A stretch of DNA of 64,000 bases. It comes from Clusia tigrina. Lineage: Eukaryota > Arthropoda > Insecta > Diptera > Clusiidae. Location: positions 163,131,863 through 163,195,862 of the forward strand of contig OV050030.1 in assembly GCA_920105625.2 (NCBI GenBank), read 5' to 3'. The translations under genes were made by a program, and so were the position numbers. Numbering within the stretch: the stretch's first letter is position 1; each line of letters starts with the position of its first letter. Below, piece after piece: positions 20,234 through 31,005 of the stretch. The notes beneath the pieces were generated by a model. It was given only the letters and a program-made list of their open reading frames with translations, was not told the origin of the DNA and did not search any database.

Positions 20234-21984
20234 TTGACAAGTTTCTCACAGCATAAATTTTTTTTCAAACCTTACCTCTATGGATGGAAATTTACAGTGG
20301 TGACAGACCACCGACCGTTAGTCGCATTGTTTACACACAAAAACCTATCTTCCAAGTTAACCAGAATAAGATTAGAGTTGTCCGACTATGATTTCGACAT
20401 TATATATAAAAAGGGAAAAATAAACAACAATGCGGATGCACTGTCAAGAACTAAAATCGATTCTGACATACTAAAATCAATGATACCGAAAGAAGACGAT
20501 GAATCCGTTAACAAAGCATTAGTAATTACGAGGGGCATGTCTGCTAAAAAGAGCACAGACATTAATCAGGAGAAATGTAGCTCTCATTCGAAGTCTGATC
20601 AACTTCACATTTGAGACTGCACGTCCATATCTGACGTCAGGAATGTAAGAAAATTGAGGTTTGTGTTTATGAGCAATAAGAAGGGTACCCATATTAAAAT
20701 AAATAAAGATGAGATACTTGTGATAAGCAGTGATACTCCATCGAACCCAGGTTCGCTATTGGAAAAACTACTATCAAGAATAAACAAGTCAAATATTAAA
20801 GAACTAGCGCCAGATGAGAAAGATGATATATTTAGGTACGTACCGAAAGAAAAATTAAAAGAAGAATATAATAAGTTGCAACAGAAGAATAAAGAAAATA
20901 ATGAAAGCTCAAAGTTGAATATATTGATATATAGAAGTCCCCACAGAATAGTAGATAACGTAATTATGTATAAACTAATCGCAGAATATCACGATTCGCC
21001 ATCGGAGGGCACTTTGGTGTAAGAAAAACCGTTTTAAAATTGAAACAAATATACGTTTGGAAGAATATGGGAAAAATGGTGAAAAATTTTATCACAAATT
21101 GTAAACATTGTGCTAAGAATAAACAAATACGACATACGAAAGAACAGATGGTTATTACAGACACTCCAACGACTAGTTTTGAAACCGTAGCAATTGATAC
21201 TGTCGGTCCGCTAATAATTTCTAATGGGTACAGATATATTTTAACAGCGCAGTGCGAATTGACAAAATTTGTGATAGCGCACCCCATGGAAACCAAAGAT
21301 GCCGACACTGTAGCTAAAACACCTGTTGACCAATTCATTCTCAAGTATGGTAATTTCAAAAATTTGAAATCGGACAAGGGCACAGAGTTCGTAAACGAGT
21401 TAATGAAAAATGTGTGTAAAAATCTAAAAATGAATCAAATATTTTCAACTCCTTATCATCACGAATCACTGGGTTCAGTAGAGCGCAACCACCGCACTCT
21501 TAATGAATTCCTGTTGACGTTCGCAAACGATAATGAGTGGGACAAGTGGATATCATTTTACACTTTTGCTTACAATACGACGCCGCATATCGATACGGGT
21601 TACTCACCATATGAGCTTGTGTTTGGTAAACTGCCACACTTACCAAGCGACCTAATTGGAACAAGAGAATCAATTTATGATATTGAAAATTATGCGAATG
21701 AACTGAAGTTAAGAATGAGAACGTCAATAAACAAAGCAAGGGAACTGATCGAAGTTGTGAAAAAGAAAAGAAGCATTGAAAGCAAAACAAATGAAAATGC
21801 ACTAAATGCAACCATAGGAGACCTAGTATTAGTAAAATTAGGTAATCGTAAAAAATCTCAAAGTCCATACCATGGTCCGTATAGAATTTCAAAACAAGAA
21901 GGAGTAAATTCATTTATATTAATAAACGGCATGGAGAAGAAAATGCATAACAATATGCTAAAACGATACAATGTTCTGATATGA
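20234..21984 (+). pseudogene. Ty3/gypsy Pol remnant: RNase H tail and integrase
   Basis: The first frame (20234-20614) reads 'FKPYLYGWKFTVVTDHRPL' and ends with 'NNNADALSR', the end of RT/RNase H. A second frame (20654-21022) carries the lead-in to the integrase zinc domain ('LIAEYHDSPSEGTLV'). A third (21040-21984, 314 aa) has the 'CKHC' pair and a complete catalytic core: 'VAIDTVGPL' (Asp), 'LKSDKGTEFVNE' (Asp) and 'GSVERNHRT' (Glu). I count 35 residues between the second Asp and the Glu, the canonical DD35E spacing. Frame breaks after RNase H and in the zinc domain inactivate it, although the core frame itself is intact. Confidence 0.87.
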
Positions 21985-22329
21985 GAATACAAATATAGAA
22001 AATAAAAAAAAAATTAAATGTATGAATAAAAATATATATAATTAAAAATATATATATAATATTATTAAACCACTATTATAAGAAATTGTAAATTTATAGT
22101 TATTGAAAATGTTAATTTTATTCATATACTAGCGCATAAGACAAATTATTTCTCATATAAAAATATATATACTAAATACAAATCTAATAAGTAAGAACTT
22201 AGTATTACATTAAATCCAATAAGTAAAAATTAAAATCAAATAAGTTAGAACTCATTTCCACTGCACACAAACACATAAAAATTTAAAGTTGTTTTTTTTT
22301 CTCTTTCAAACAACTGTAAATTTTTTCTT

Positions 22330-22341
22330 AAAGGGTGAGGG
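22330..22341 (+). other. Polypurine tract
   Basis: The purine-rich AAAGGGTGAGGG immediately precedes the 3' LTR start TGTAGTGC, the expected position for the plus-strand primer. One T interrupts the run. Confidence 0.75.
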
Positions 22342-22830
22342 TGTAGTGCATGTGCACTTTTGCGCACAAACGTAGTGTAGCACAAAGTCTACCTACGCAA
22401 ACTACACATCCAAACCATACCAATACATAAGACACACCCATCCGCTGCACTGCAACACTATGACACTTGACATGTGCAGTGTAATTAGAATCCTGGCGTG
22501 CGGTCATTGGTGGATTGGTTTGTTTTACAATTGAGTGGAATTTGAGTTAGACTTAAGCGAAAGGGATTCGAAAAAAACAATTAAATTAATCGAGATTTGT
22601 TATCGAGTTTGTAACTCAAATAAACCATATAAAAACCCTGCTCGGGAATTAAACTAATCAGTTTCCAACTGGCAACTCAACACATTACATTTTTCTTGCA
22701 AACAGCCTTTCTTCGGCTTCAGCCTTTCTTCGGCTCAAATTAGTAATTTGCTCAATGGCGTCTTGCCGAGCAACGCTATAATATATAATATTTATCATAT
22801 ATTTCTCGCACACAATATACGTGCATTACA
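22342..22830 (+). repeat. 3' LTR (489 bp) of the gypsy element
   Basis: Same length as the 5' LTR, starting TGTAGTGCA and ending TGCATTACA. It carries the alternative marker states: G at position 4, 'catcc', 'attcgaaaaa', 'cattacat' and 'atatac'. It is followed by the duplicated ATTG (22831-22834). Confidence 0.95.
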
Positions 22831-23502
22831 ATTGAAGCAGGAAAGAGACTTTAACGTAGTACTAAGGGGTATGCACTGTTCAACCCCAATCGACGAAATA
22901 AGAGAAGCAATTGAGGAGTTGGGTTATACAGTTGTTTACGTTTGTAATATTAGGCAAAGAACTACAAAAAAACCGCTTCCTATGTTTTACATCAGTCGGA
23001 AGCAATGCAGCAATAACAAAGGCATATACGAATGTAATGCACTTTTAAACACACGAATTAAAATTGAGCCACCTAGGAAGAAACGTGAGATTCCTCAATG
23101 TGTCCGATGCCAACGTTACGGACACACCAAGCGATACTGCAACCGTACAAGAAACCACCTTACTTCCGAATGTTCCCGCAAACTCGTCGCACAAGACGTT
23201 CGATGTGTGCTCTGCGAAGGCAATCATCCCGCTAATTATACAACAAAAGTCGTTCCCAGCACTCAGAAACAGAGAAGCGAGGAACATTAACCAGGAAGCG
23301 CCTCAAAGATCCGCTCCACGAACAACAACGTCGTATGCAAATGGAGAAACAATACTCCGGTAGAAACCAATACGAACCTAACCAATCCAAATACTCAACT
23401 GAATGAGGATATGACCGAGCTAAAAACCATGCTTAAAGCATTGATGGGTCAAGTGAGTCCACTACTTAATCTACTAACCACAGTCGTAGCAAATATGTCG
23501 AA

Positions 23503-26219
23503 ATGAATAAATTATTAAAAATCGCAGTCTGGAATGCCAATGGGCTCAATCGTCATATCCATGAAATATCAGCTTTCTTAGCGGACAAAAATATTGACAT
23601 TATGTTGATATCTGAAACCCATTTCACTGAAAAAAGTTACGCAAAAATTCCGCAATATGACCTATACTCCACAATCCACCCAGCTGGCACTGCGCGTGGG
23701 GGAACTGCTGTAGTTATTCGCAACAGTATTGCACACGTGGATCACGAATGTTATAAAAAGAAATACCTACAATCAACGGTTATAACAATTGATGATTATA
23801 AAGGCCCCATAACAATTGCAGCGGTATATTGACCTCCCAACCATCCAGTTAACTGCGAACAGTTCCAAGAATTTTATAACTCCCAAGATTCATCGCTGGG
23901 GGTGATTATAATGCTAAGCATCCACAATGGGGGCCTAGAATAACAACTCCTAGAGGCCGTAACCTATATAAAGGTATGCAACAAAACAGCCTGTCCCACC
24001 TATCAACGGGTGAGCCAACCTACTGGCCAATGGACAGAAAAAAGCTTCCAGACGTTACCGACTTTTTTGTATCCAAAGGTGTACCAAAAACAAACACTTC
24101 CATGGAATCGTGCCTGGACCTGTCATCAGATCACTCACCGATAGTTCTAACAATTAGCTGTGAGGTTCAGATCAGAGCAAGAACAATCTGTCTGCACAAC
24201 AAAAGCACAAATTGGGAGCTGTTTAGACAAAGCATTATCGAGACTCTAGTCACCAATATTCCTTTAAAAAACAAAACAAATATAGACGATGCAGTAGAAC
24301 TTTTGAACTCAGCCATTCAGCATGCTGCATGGACTTCCACATTGGAGCCCAGCTGTATAAGTAATCATCGTGATGTAAGCCAGGTTGTAAAGGAGCAACA
24401 AAAGAAAAGCGGAGACTGCGTCGAATTTGGCAAATGACCAGAAGCCCCTATGACAAAAACCGGTTCAATTGCGCTACAAAGCAACTCAAAAACGCCCTAC
24501 GGTCAACAAAAAATTCAGAAATACAAAGCTATCTCAGCAGCTTGTCACCTTCACAGGCTTCAGGTTATTCTCTATGGACAGCTAAAAAAAAACTAAATCA
24601 ACCAACATCACATGTGCCACCTATTAAAACGAAAGATGGCGGATGGACCAGATCTGACAAGGAAAAAGCACAGTCATTTGCTCTTCATTTGTTAGAAGTA
24701 TTTGCGCCGTTTCCAAGCAAATATCCACAAGAAGACATAAAAATAGCTGAATTACTAGATGCCCCATACCAAATGGATATTCCGATCCAGCATTTTAAAA
24801 TAAAAGAAATTAGAGGAATTATCAAGAAGACGCTAAAATACAAAAAAATCGCCGGGATATGACCTTATTACGAGCAGAATCCTAAAGGAGCCACCAGATG
24901 GCGGCTATAAATTCATTGCCCAATTATTCAATGCGATTATCCGATGTTACCACTTCCCAAGCCAATGGAAAGTGGCTCAAATTATCCTTGTTCCCAAACC
25001 TGGGAAACCGGCAGAAGTGGTCACCTCATATAGACCAATTAGCTTGCTTCCGATACTTTCCAAAGTGTTTGAGAAACTTCTTTTGAAGCGACTCCTCCCA
25101 ATCATCGAGTCAAAACAACTTATACCTTCCCATCAATTTGGATTCCGAAAGTATCATGCTACGATAGAACAAATAAATCGAGTATATGCATTTGCACAGA
25201 ATGCACTAGAAAATAGAGAATACTGTTCAGCTGCATTCCTGGATATCACCCAAGCATTCGACAAGGTGTGGCACCAAGGGTTACTGTACAAATTGAAAAT
25301 GCATTTACCCTATCACTACTTTGCAATATTAAAGTCCTACTTAGAAAGCAGATTCTTCATGGTCAAAGTTAACAGCGACGTAACTTCCCTCTATCCAATC
25401 AAAGCTGGTATTCCACAAAGGAGCGTTTTGGGACCTGTGCTCTACACACTATTCACGGCTGACCTGCCGCTGACTGTTACCACCTATACCGCAACTTTTG
25501 CAGATGATACTGTTGTAATGGCCTGCAACAAAAACCCCGTGTTAGCCTCGAAGCATTTGCAGGAGAACCTGAACCAAATTGACTTATGGCTAGACAAGTG
25601 GCGAATAAAAGCAAATGCAATAAAATCAGTGCAAACGACTTTTACCCTACGTGCAGGTTCTTGCCCTCCAGTGACACTAAGTAACTCCCAATTGCCACAA
25701 GCAGACCATGCAAAATACCTTGGGGTGCACCTGGATCGGCGGCTTACGTGGCGCTGTCACATCTTCTCCAAACGGAAACAACTTGGACTAACGCTTAGGT
25801 CATTGTTCTGGCTACTTGGACGAAGGTCAGCCCTAACACTTGGAAATAAAGTCCTGATATATAAGGTAATACTGAAGCCCATATGGACTTATGGTATTCA
25901 AATTTGGGGATCAGCATCCAAGTCAAACCTGGACATCCTACAACGATTCCAATCAAAAGTCATACGACTGGGTGCTAATGCACCTTGGTATGTCAGCAAC
26001 GACATCATTCATCGCGATCTAAACATCCCAAAAGTAAATGATGAAATCATGAAATATAGCCACTCATATCGCAAACGTCTTAGAGTCCATCCTAACAACC
26101 TGGCGGTAGAACTGATAACCAGCGATACCAGCGCGCGAAGACTAAAAAAATATGTACCATCTGACTTACCATTCAGATTTACCCCTAAGATTAAATTAGA
26201 ATTAAATATTAAAAGATAA
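23503..26219 (+). pseudogene. Jockey-1 ORF2: endonuclease and RT
   Basis: ATG 23503 overlaps the ORF1 stop. The endonuclease 'KIAVWNANGLNRHI', 'LISETHF' and 'GGTAVVIRNS' runs to a TGA at 23830. It continues after a frameshift as 'GGDYNAKHPQWGPR', 'GEPTYWPMDRKKLPDVTDF' and 'LDLSSDHSPIVLT'. After another shift near 24430 the RT begins, with 'YRPISLLPILSKVFEKLL', 'HQFGFRKYHATIEQ', 'AFLDITQAFDKVW', 'SVLGPVLYTLF' and the catalytic 'ATFADDTVVMA' near 25490-25525. An extra A in a homopolymer at about 24845 splits the RT frame only in this arm; the right arm keeps 594 codons open. Dead in both arms because of the shared endonuclease lesions. Confidence 0.9.
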
Positions 26220-26431
26220 GATAAATTTAAAAATAATAATAATAATAATAATAATAAGGAATGAATGAAATTAATATATATAAAATCTAACTTTGTTAAA
26301 TTAATGTACCTAATGTATTGAATGCTACTGAAAATTCATACACATGTTTATAACCAAATATAATATAAGTAGTACTGAATGTCCATCTGGACAGATTGTA
26401 GTTAAATAAATGGAGATACAAAAAAAAAAAA

Positions 26432-27925
26432 TGTCAGGCTCAGAGCTGATTTCTTGTGTGTTGCGTTTATTGATTTGTTGTTGTCTGGACTGTTTCAGTT
26501 TTTCAAGGTTTTTTAGGTGTGTGAGTGTAAATTGAGAGAGTTCTGGTGAAGAAGTTTTATGAGTTTCTGGAGAGAGATTGTTTTGGGGAGAGTTTGGTTT
26601 TGTGTGAGCGGAATTGTTGTTTGTAAGAGAGCTTGTTGTTGGTATATTGTGTTTTTGAGTGTTTTCTATGTTGTTAGATTTGGGTGAATTGTATTTTTGC
26701 GTTATATATGTTTGAGGAGTGTCAGTTTTGTTAAAAGTTTTGTTGTTAGTTTGATTTTTTTCGAGTGTGGAAATTACTGTATTCTTGTCAATGATAGTGT
26801 TATTTATTGTTGCTGTTGTAGTTGTTTGTATTGTTTTGTTTTCTCAATTGAAGCTTTTGTTTTTAATGGCAACTGCTTCTTCTAATATTTCGGTTAATGT
26901 ATGATTCGTATTAATGTTTGTGTTGGATTCGTTAACTGAGTGTAATGCTTCTCGGAAAGTGCATTTCTTAATTGTTTTTACTTTGAGAATTTCTTGTCGT
27001 TTTTTGTAAGTTGGGCAGTTTTTAATGTTTGAACGATGCTGTTGTCTGCAGTTAATGCATTCGACTTTTGTGCAGGGAGTTGGGTCGTGTTCAGCTGTTG
27101 AACACACGAAACATTTCTTTTCATTTTTGCAGTGTTTTTTTGTATGCCCAATTAAGAAACAGTTTTTACATTGCATTGGTGATGGAATGTAAGGTTCGAC
27201 CTTGACTTTGACCCACGCAACCTCTACTTCGTGTGGAATATCGTAGGTGTTGAAGGAGAGAATGTGGAGAGGGGTGTTTATTATTTTCCCGTCTTTTAAT
27301 TTAGTTATTTTTTTGCATTCCGTCACTTGTTGTGTTTTTAAACCTTGGACAATTTCCATTTCAGTTAAATGTACAAGATGCTCAGAATATATGACTCCTT
27401 TCGATATATTTAAGGTCGGGTGCAGTGAAACTTCAATGTTACATAGGTTTGAGAGCTTGTTTGCTGTTAGGAAGCGATTTGCTTGTTATTCATTTTTTGT
27501 CAGAATTAATAGGTGTCCTTCTCTTGTAAAAGTTGTTTGTAAAGGTTGTACAGTAGTTATACTTTCTAATGCTTTGGCCACTGTAAAAATGTTAAACGAC
27601 CAAATAGGTTTTACTTCGTCAGTGTTTTTTAGTAAAATGAATTTAGGGCAAACTTTATTTGTCACTTTTTTTACTGTTTTAATGATTGGAAAGTCATGAT
27701 TATTGTTTAGGTTAAATTTTCTTTTTTTTTACTTTCGTCTAGAATGGAGAAGTAGTTTTGGTCTCCTCCACCAGGATCGGATGCCATCATGGCTCGGTGC
27801 ACGTTCAAATTTTAGTTGTGATAACAAGTTTTCTGCTGAGTATATTTGGATACTGTTAAAAAAAAATTAATTAGCAGTTGCGCGAGAAATAAGTCGACCG
27901 TACTCTAAGAGAGATGATTGGTAAC
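26432..27925 (-). mobile_element. I-clade LINE 'I-1', 5' portion (5' UTR and ORF1)
   Basis: This is the upstream part of I-1, separated from ORF2 by Jockey-1. The 5' boundary is placed at about 27917-27925, where the I-like leader seems to begin (plus strand of the right arm: 'CATCTCTCTTAGAG'); this is inferred, not proven. The leader contains an internal-promoter-sized stretch of about 130 bp before the ORF1 ATG. Confidence 0.75.
26441..27790 (-). pseudogene. I-1 ORF1 (Gag-like, CCHC zinc knuckles)
   Basis: ORF1 of I elements is a nucleic-acid-binding Gag-like protein. The frame starts at ATG 27790 ('MMASDPGGGDQNYFS'), has a nonsense codon after 'ILTKNE' (about 27488), continues through 'MEIVQGLKTQQVTECKK' (27359), and then three knuckles: 'CKNCFLIGHTKKHC', 'CFVCSTAEHDPTPC' and 'CINCRQQHRSNIKNC'. 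A second nonsense codon follows 'IKNKSFN' (26844). A Thr/Asn/Gln-rich tail reaches 'SSEPD' at the Jockey-1 insertion. The left copy keeps the first knuckle in frame; the right copy is shifted there (reading 'HTKNTAKMKR'). Confidence 0.87.
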
Positions 27926-28123
27926 TGTGATATTAATTATACTTACAAAGATTTCTCCATATTTTACACCTTAGCACACGCAGGCAAGAACACAACTGGT
28001 AAATAGCAATTATTTGATTTTGTCAGTTCAAACAATACAACTTGTCAGGGTTGTGAACCATAATACCGATTTCATAACTACAAGTCAACTTTAATTTCAG
28101 TTGTGAACCATAATAGGGCCATA
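27926..28123. other. 198-bp unassigned island between I-1 and mariner
   Basis: I cannot assign this to any element. It contains a direct repeat of TTGTGAACCATAATA (about 28052-28066 and 28102-28116, 50 bp apart). On the minus strand an ATG at 27960 followed by 'gagaaatcttt' meets a consensus donor GTAAGT (27946-27941), which would look like a short first coding exon. It could be a relic of host sequence, of the Maverick, or chance. Confidence 0.35.
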
Positions 28124-29420
28124 CGAGGGCGGATTGATATTGAAGCTTCCTAGCGCTAGATGGCAGCACAAACACAAAAACTTTTTTTTTTTAGAAATTG
28201 CGATCTGTCAAACGTCAGCTGTTAAAATTTCACCCAAGTTCATCGATTAGTTTATTTGTTGTAGTCGTTTGAAGTAAGCAACTTTTGTGTTTCTTGAAAA
28301 ATGGAAAAAAGCTAATTTCGTGCAGTGATTAAACACTATTATTTGAAAGGGCAAATAGCGAAAGAGACAAAAGAAAAGCTCGATAAACATTCCGGTGAGT
28401 CTGCTCCGTCAGATTACATGGTAAAATATTCGATTGCTGAATTTAAACGCGTCCGAACAAGCACTGTAACAATACCATCAACAGGAATGCCAAAAGAGGT
28501 GGTTACTGAAGAAAATATCAAGAAAATCCTCTATATCGTTATGAATGATCGCCAAGTCAAGTTGCGTGAGATTGTTGAAATGGTAAACATATCATATGAA
28601 CGTGTGTTCAACATTTTGCATGAACATTTGCATATGAAAAAGCTATCGGCAAGATGGGTGCCGCGTTTGCTCAGTGTCGAACAAAAACGAGATCGGCAGA
28701 CCACTTCACAGCGGTGTTTGGACATGATAAAGCGTAATCCTGTTGATTTTTGGCGTCGATTAATAACTGTTGATGAGACGTGGGTCCACCACTACACACC
28801 TGAAACCAAAAATCAATCGAAACAATGGGTGAAAGCTGGTGGAAGTGCTCCGAAGGAGGCGAAGGCAGTGAAATCGGCTGGCAAGGTTATGGCCACTGTA
28901 TTTTGGGATGCACACGGAATATTGCTCATCGATTATCTTGAAAAAGGATCCAGAATCACAGGAAAGTATTATCGTGCATTATTGGATCAATTGATTGATG
29001 CAATCAAGGAAAAACGACCACATTTAAAGAAGAAAAAAATGCTCTTTCTTCAAGACAACGCACCGGTTCACACAGCATTAGATACGATGCTAAAATTACG
29101 TGAAATATACTTCGAATTGGTTAATCATCCACCTTATAGTCCAGATTTAGCTCATAGTGACTTTTTCCTGTTTTCAAACTTGAAAAAATGGCTCGCAGGA
29201 AAAAGATTCATCTCAAACGAAGAAGTGATTACCGAAACTAACGCGTATTTTGAGGGGTTCCCGAAATCGTATTATTCAGATGGTATAAAAAAATTGGAAT
29301 ATCGTCTTGCTAAGTGAGTCGAAGTAAAAGGAGACTATGTTGAGAAATAAATGGTTTTTTTTCCTCGTTTCTTTTCTCGTATATCTCCTTTTTTCCGTAT
29401 CTTTTAAGTCAATCTAACAT
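28124..29420 (+). mobile_element. mariner (mellifera-type), 3' terminal repeat not found
   Basis: The 5' end CGAGGGCGGATTGATA follows a TA at 28122-28123, as expected for mariner. The transposase frame follows. Downstream of its stop the sequence resembles a mariner 3' UTR, but I find no convincing inverted copy of the 5' terminus before unrelated sequence, so the 3' TIR is lost or very diverged. The 3' boundary is approximate. Confidence 0.75.
28302..29317 (+). pseudogene. mariner transposase pseudogene (DD34D, about 335 codons)
   Basis: A DD34D transposase of the mellifera group. The natural ATG (28302) is followed by a TAA as the fifth codon in both arms; the open part is 28325-29317. It has the HTH region ('VIKHYYLKGQIAKETKEKL', 'MKKLSARWVPRLL') and the catalytic motifs 'VDETWVHHYTPETK', 'LQDNAPVHTA' and 'YSPDLAHSD'. 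There are 34 residues between the second and third aspartates. In this arm the conserved Pro of SPDLAPSD is His, whereas the right arm keeps Pro. A small deletion around 'KYSIAEFKRV' alters the linker. Inactive because of the early stop. Confidence 0.88.
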
Positions 29421-30567
29421 TGATTTGCTCTCAAAAATTAAATTGTTGAGTAGTTATAAGCTACTTTAAAAGTTAGGTTTGTTATAATAAAATAAATTTA
29501 TTTTTTATATAACACCATACTGTACTTTTTCCCATTCAAAAAATATTTACACGAGAATCTAGTGCAGGCATAATAAAACTGCGTTCTCCGTTTTTCTGTT
29601 GGCAGTAATGGAAGAAAATAAATTAAACAGCGACTGAGACCGTTTCGGTGGAATGTTTATTACGAAGGAATTGTGAAACTTACAAGCTAATAACATTAAG
29701 TGAAGGAAGAAGAAAAAAGGTTACCACATTTTGGCATAATAATCATAATGAGTGTGGCCATATTTTGGACTTTTTACACTCCTCCTCAACTATTATATAC
29801 CTATATATACCACACTAGTGTACACTGACGACCACACATCGTCACAAGCACCGTAGTAATTCGCCTATGCAAACGAACTGACAATAGCGCACGCATGCAC
29901 TGTACTCAATTCCCAAATATGCTAGAAACGCACATTTGGTGGTGCATTGACATGCGCTGCCTATATTGCAGCGTCGTATGCATATTGGAGAGTGCAGTGA
30001 CTATGGCCCTGCACTTGCACTCAAATATATTAATGTAAACAAACTATATGATTCGTCAATGAATAATATCGGTAATTTGAGACTCGAGAGTATTTTGCAA
30101 GTATGATTTGGAATTGCTAAAAATAAGGTAGGTATATTTTACATTAGATAGAATAAGAGAACAATATAATTTGAATGATATAAAAGAGCCAGCGAGCCAC
30201 TAAATAAACCAGAATTTATCTGAATATCTAAAACTGCACACTTGCATTAGACTTCTTATTCTTTCTCTCGGTGCTCTTAACTAGGTTTGGTTCAGAACAG
30301 CACCAAACAATAGCGTTATTCCGCTTCGCACTAGGTTTCTTTTATACTACAGTATATCACTGCATTCATACACAGTGTGAAACCGGCAGTCGATACGTAA
30401 GCCGATCTTGCAAGGCCAACGCTTTCGAACTTGATCCAACCCTACACTTAACTTTATATAAATTTTAAATACTTTATACTTGTTTCAAATACAACTATTA
30501 TGGTACAAACTTTAATTTAAATAAAACTTTAAGTTTACATAAAATGCTCACTCTAAAATATTTAACA
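29421..30567. other. LTR-like block, element not identified
   Basis: No coding signal. A long purine run (about 29701-29720, gtgaaggaagaagaaaaaagg) looks like a polypurine tract. Downstream is TGTGGCCATATTTTGG (from 29754), and later TATAAAAG (30180) and AATAAA (30203) in promoter/terminator spacing. The arrangement suggests the 3' end of an LTR retrotransposon with its LTR, but I cannot fix the far end or a target duplication. A 65-codon frame at 30271-30468 overlaps this and is probably non-coding. Confidence 0.4.
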
Positions 30568-31005
30568 TTTTTAAAGGAATTCCCCAGGGGTCCCCATTGT
30601 CTGTTGTCTTACTTATTATTGCATCCAACGAATTAAGTAACATTATAACTAAATATAAAGGTATAGAACACATAATTTACGCTGATGGTGTACTAATTTT
30701 CTCAAAAACATATGACACAAATATAGTTAAGGAAGATTTTTCTAGCATGCTGTCAGATATAAACAATTGGTGTAACTATTCAGGAGCTAGACTCTGCTAT
30801 GAAAAATGTAAAACTTTCCATATTTGCAGAAAACATAATTGTACTAGTATGAATTTAATTTATAACAATGTCAAGATACCATCTACAGTCAATTTAAAAT
30901 TTCGTTGAATTGTTTTTGATAGACGACTTACTTTTAAGGAAGACTGATATACGTACGAAAATCACTGGCTGTCAGGCTGAATATAATTAAGTACTTAAAT
31001 TCAAA
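30568..31005 (+). pseudogene. I-clade RT fragment 'I-3'
   Basis: The plus strand reads 'FKGIPQGSPLSVVLLIIAS' and then 'HIIYADGVLIFSKTYD' (YADD changed to YADG, so a catalytic aspartate is lost), 'INNWCNYSGARLCYEKCK' and 'TFHICRKHNCTSMN'. This is the RT palm-to-thumb region of an I-clade element, similar to but clearly distinct from I-1 and I-2. It is truncated at both ends, with no 5' or 3' landmarks. A third I-clade lineage is therefore present. Confidence 0.75.

Larger units (their letters stand above)
19077..22830 (+). mobile_element. Ty3/gypsy LTR retrotransposon, two LTRs, internally deleted
   Basis: Both 489-bp LTRs are present, flanked by the exact 4-bp duplication ATTG (19073-19076 and 22831-22834), with a PBS-like stretch right after the 5' LTR and a purine tract before the 3' LTR. 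The internal region is only 2.78 kb; Gag, protease and most of RT are missing, while an RNase H tail and integrase remain. The LTRs differ at six positions (about 1.2%), so it is not a brand-new insertion. At the matching right-arm site only a solo LTR remains. Confidence 0.95.
18483..23506 (+). pseudogene. Jockey-1 ORF1 (Gag), interrupted by a Ty3/gypsy element
   Basis: ORF1 makes the RNA-binding Gag-like protein of the element. ATG at 18483 opens 'MSVIRSPKGGSNNVNP'. The frame reaches 'FHTFKL' at the gypsy insertion point (19076) and resumes at 22835 with 'KQERDFNVVLRGMHCSTPI' and zinc knuckles 'CVRCQRYGHTKRYC' (CX2CX4HX4C) and 'CVLCEGNHPAN'. One frame change and stops occur near 23230-23290. 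The tail 'TELKTMLKALMGQVSPLL' ends with a TGA overlapping the ORF2 start as ATGA (23503-23506), suggesting the two ORFs were coupled by termination-reinitiation. In the right arm only a 489-bp solo LTR interrupts it. Confidence 0.87.
18060..26431 (+). mobile_element. Jockey-clade LINE 'Jockey-1', near full length, split by gypsy element
   Basis: The element has a 5' UTR, ORF1 (Gag, from 18483), ORF2 (from 23503), a 3' UTR with a TAA microsatellite (about 26232-26258), an AATAAA at 26405-26410 and a poly(A) to 26431. Without the 3.75-kb gypsy insertion and its duplicated ATTG it is about 4.6 kb, as expected for Jockey-type elements. It is on the plus strand inside minus-strand I-1, flanked by TGTCAGGCT. 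The right-arm copy is 41834-46944. Confidence 0.92.

Noticed and set aside
26232..26258. TAA microsatellite as a regulatory feature
   Set aside because: It is in the 3' UTR of Jockey-1 in both arms and is an ordinary simple repeat.
30271..30468. 65-codon frame as a gene
   Set aside because: Low-information translation, located within the LTR-like block, with no conserved motif.
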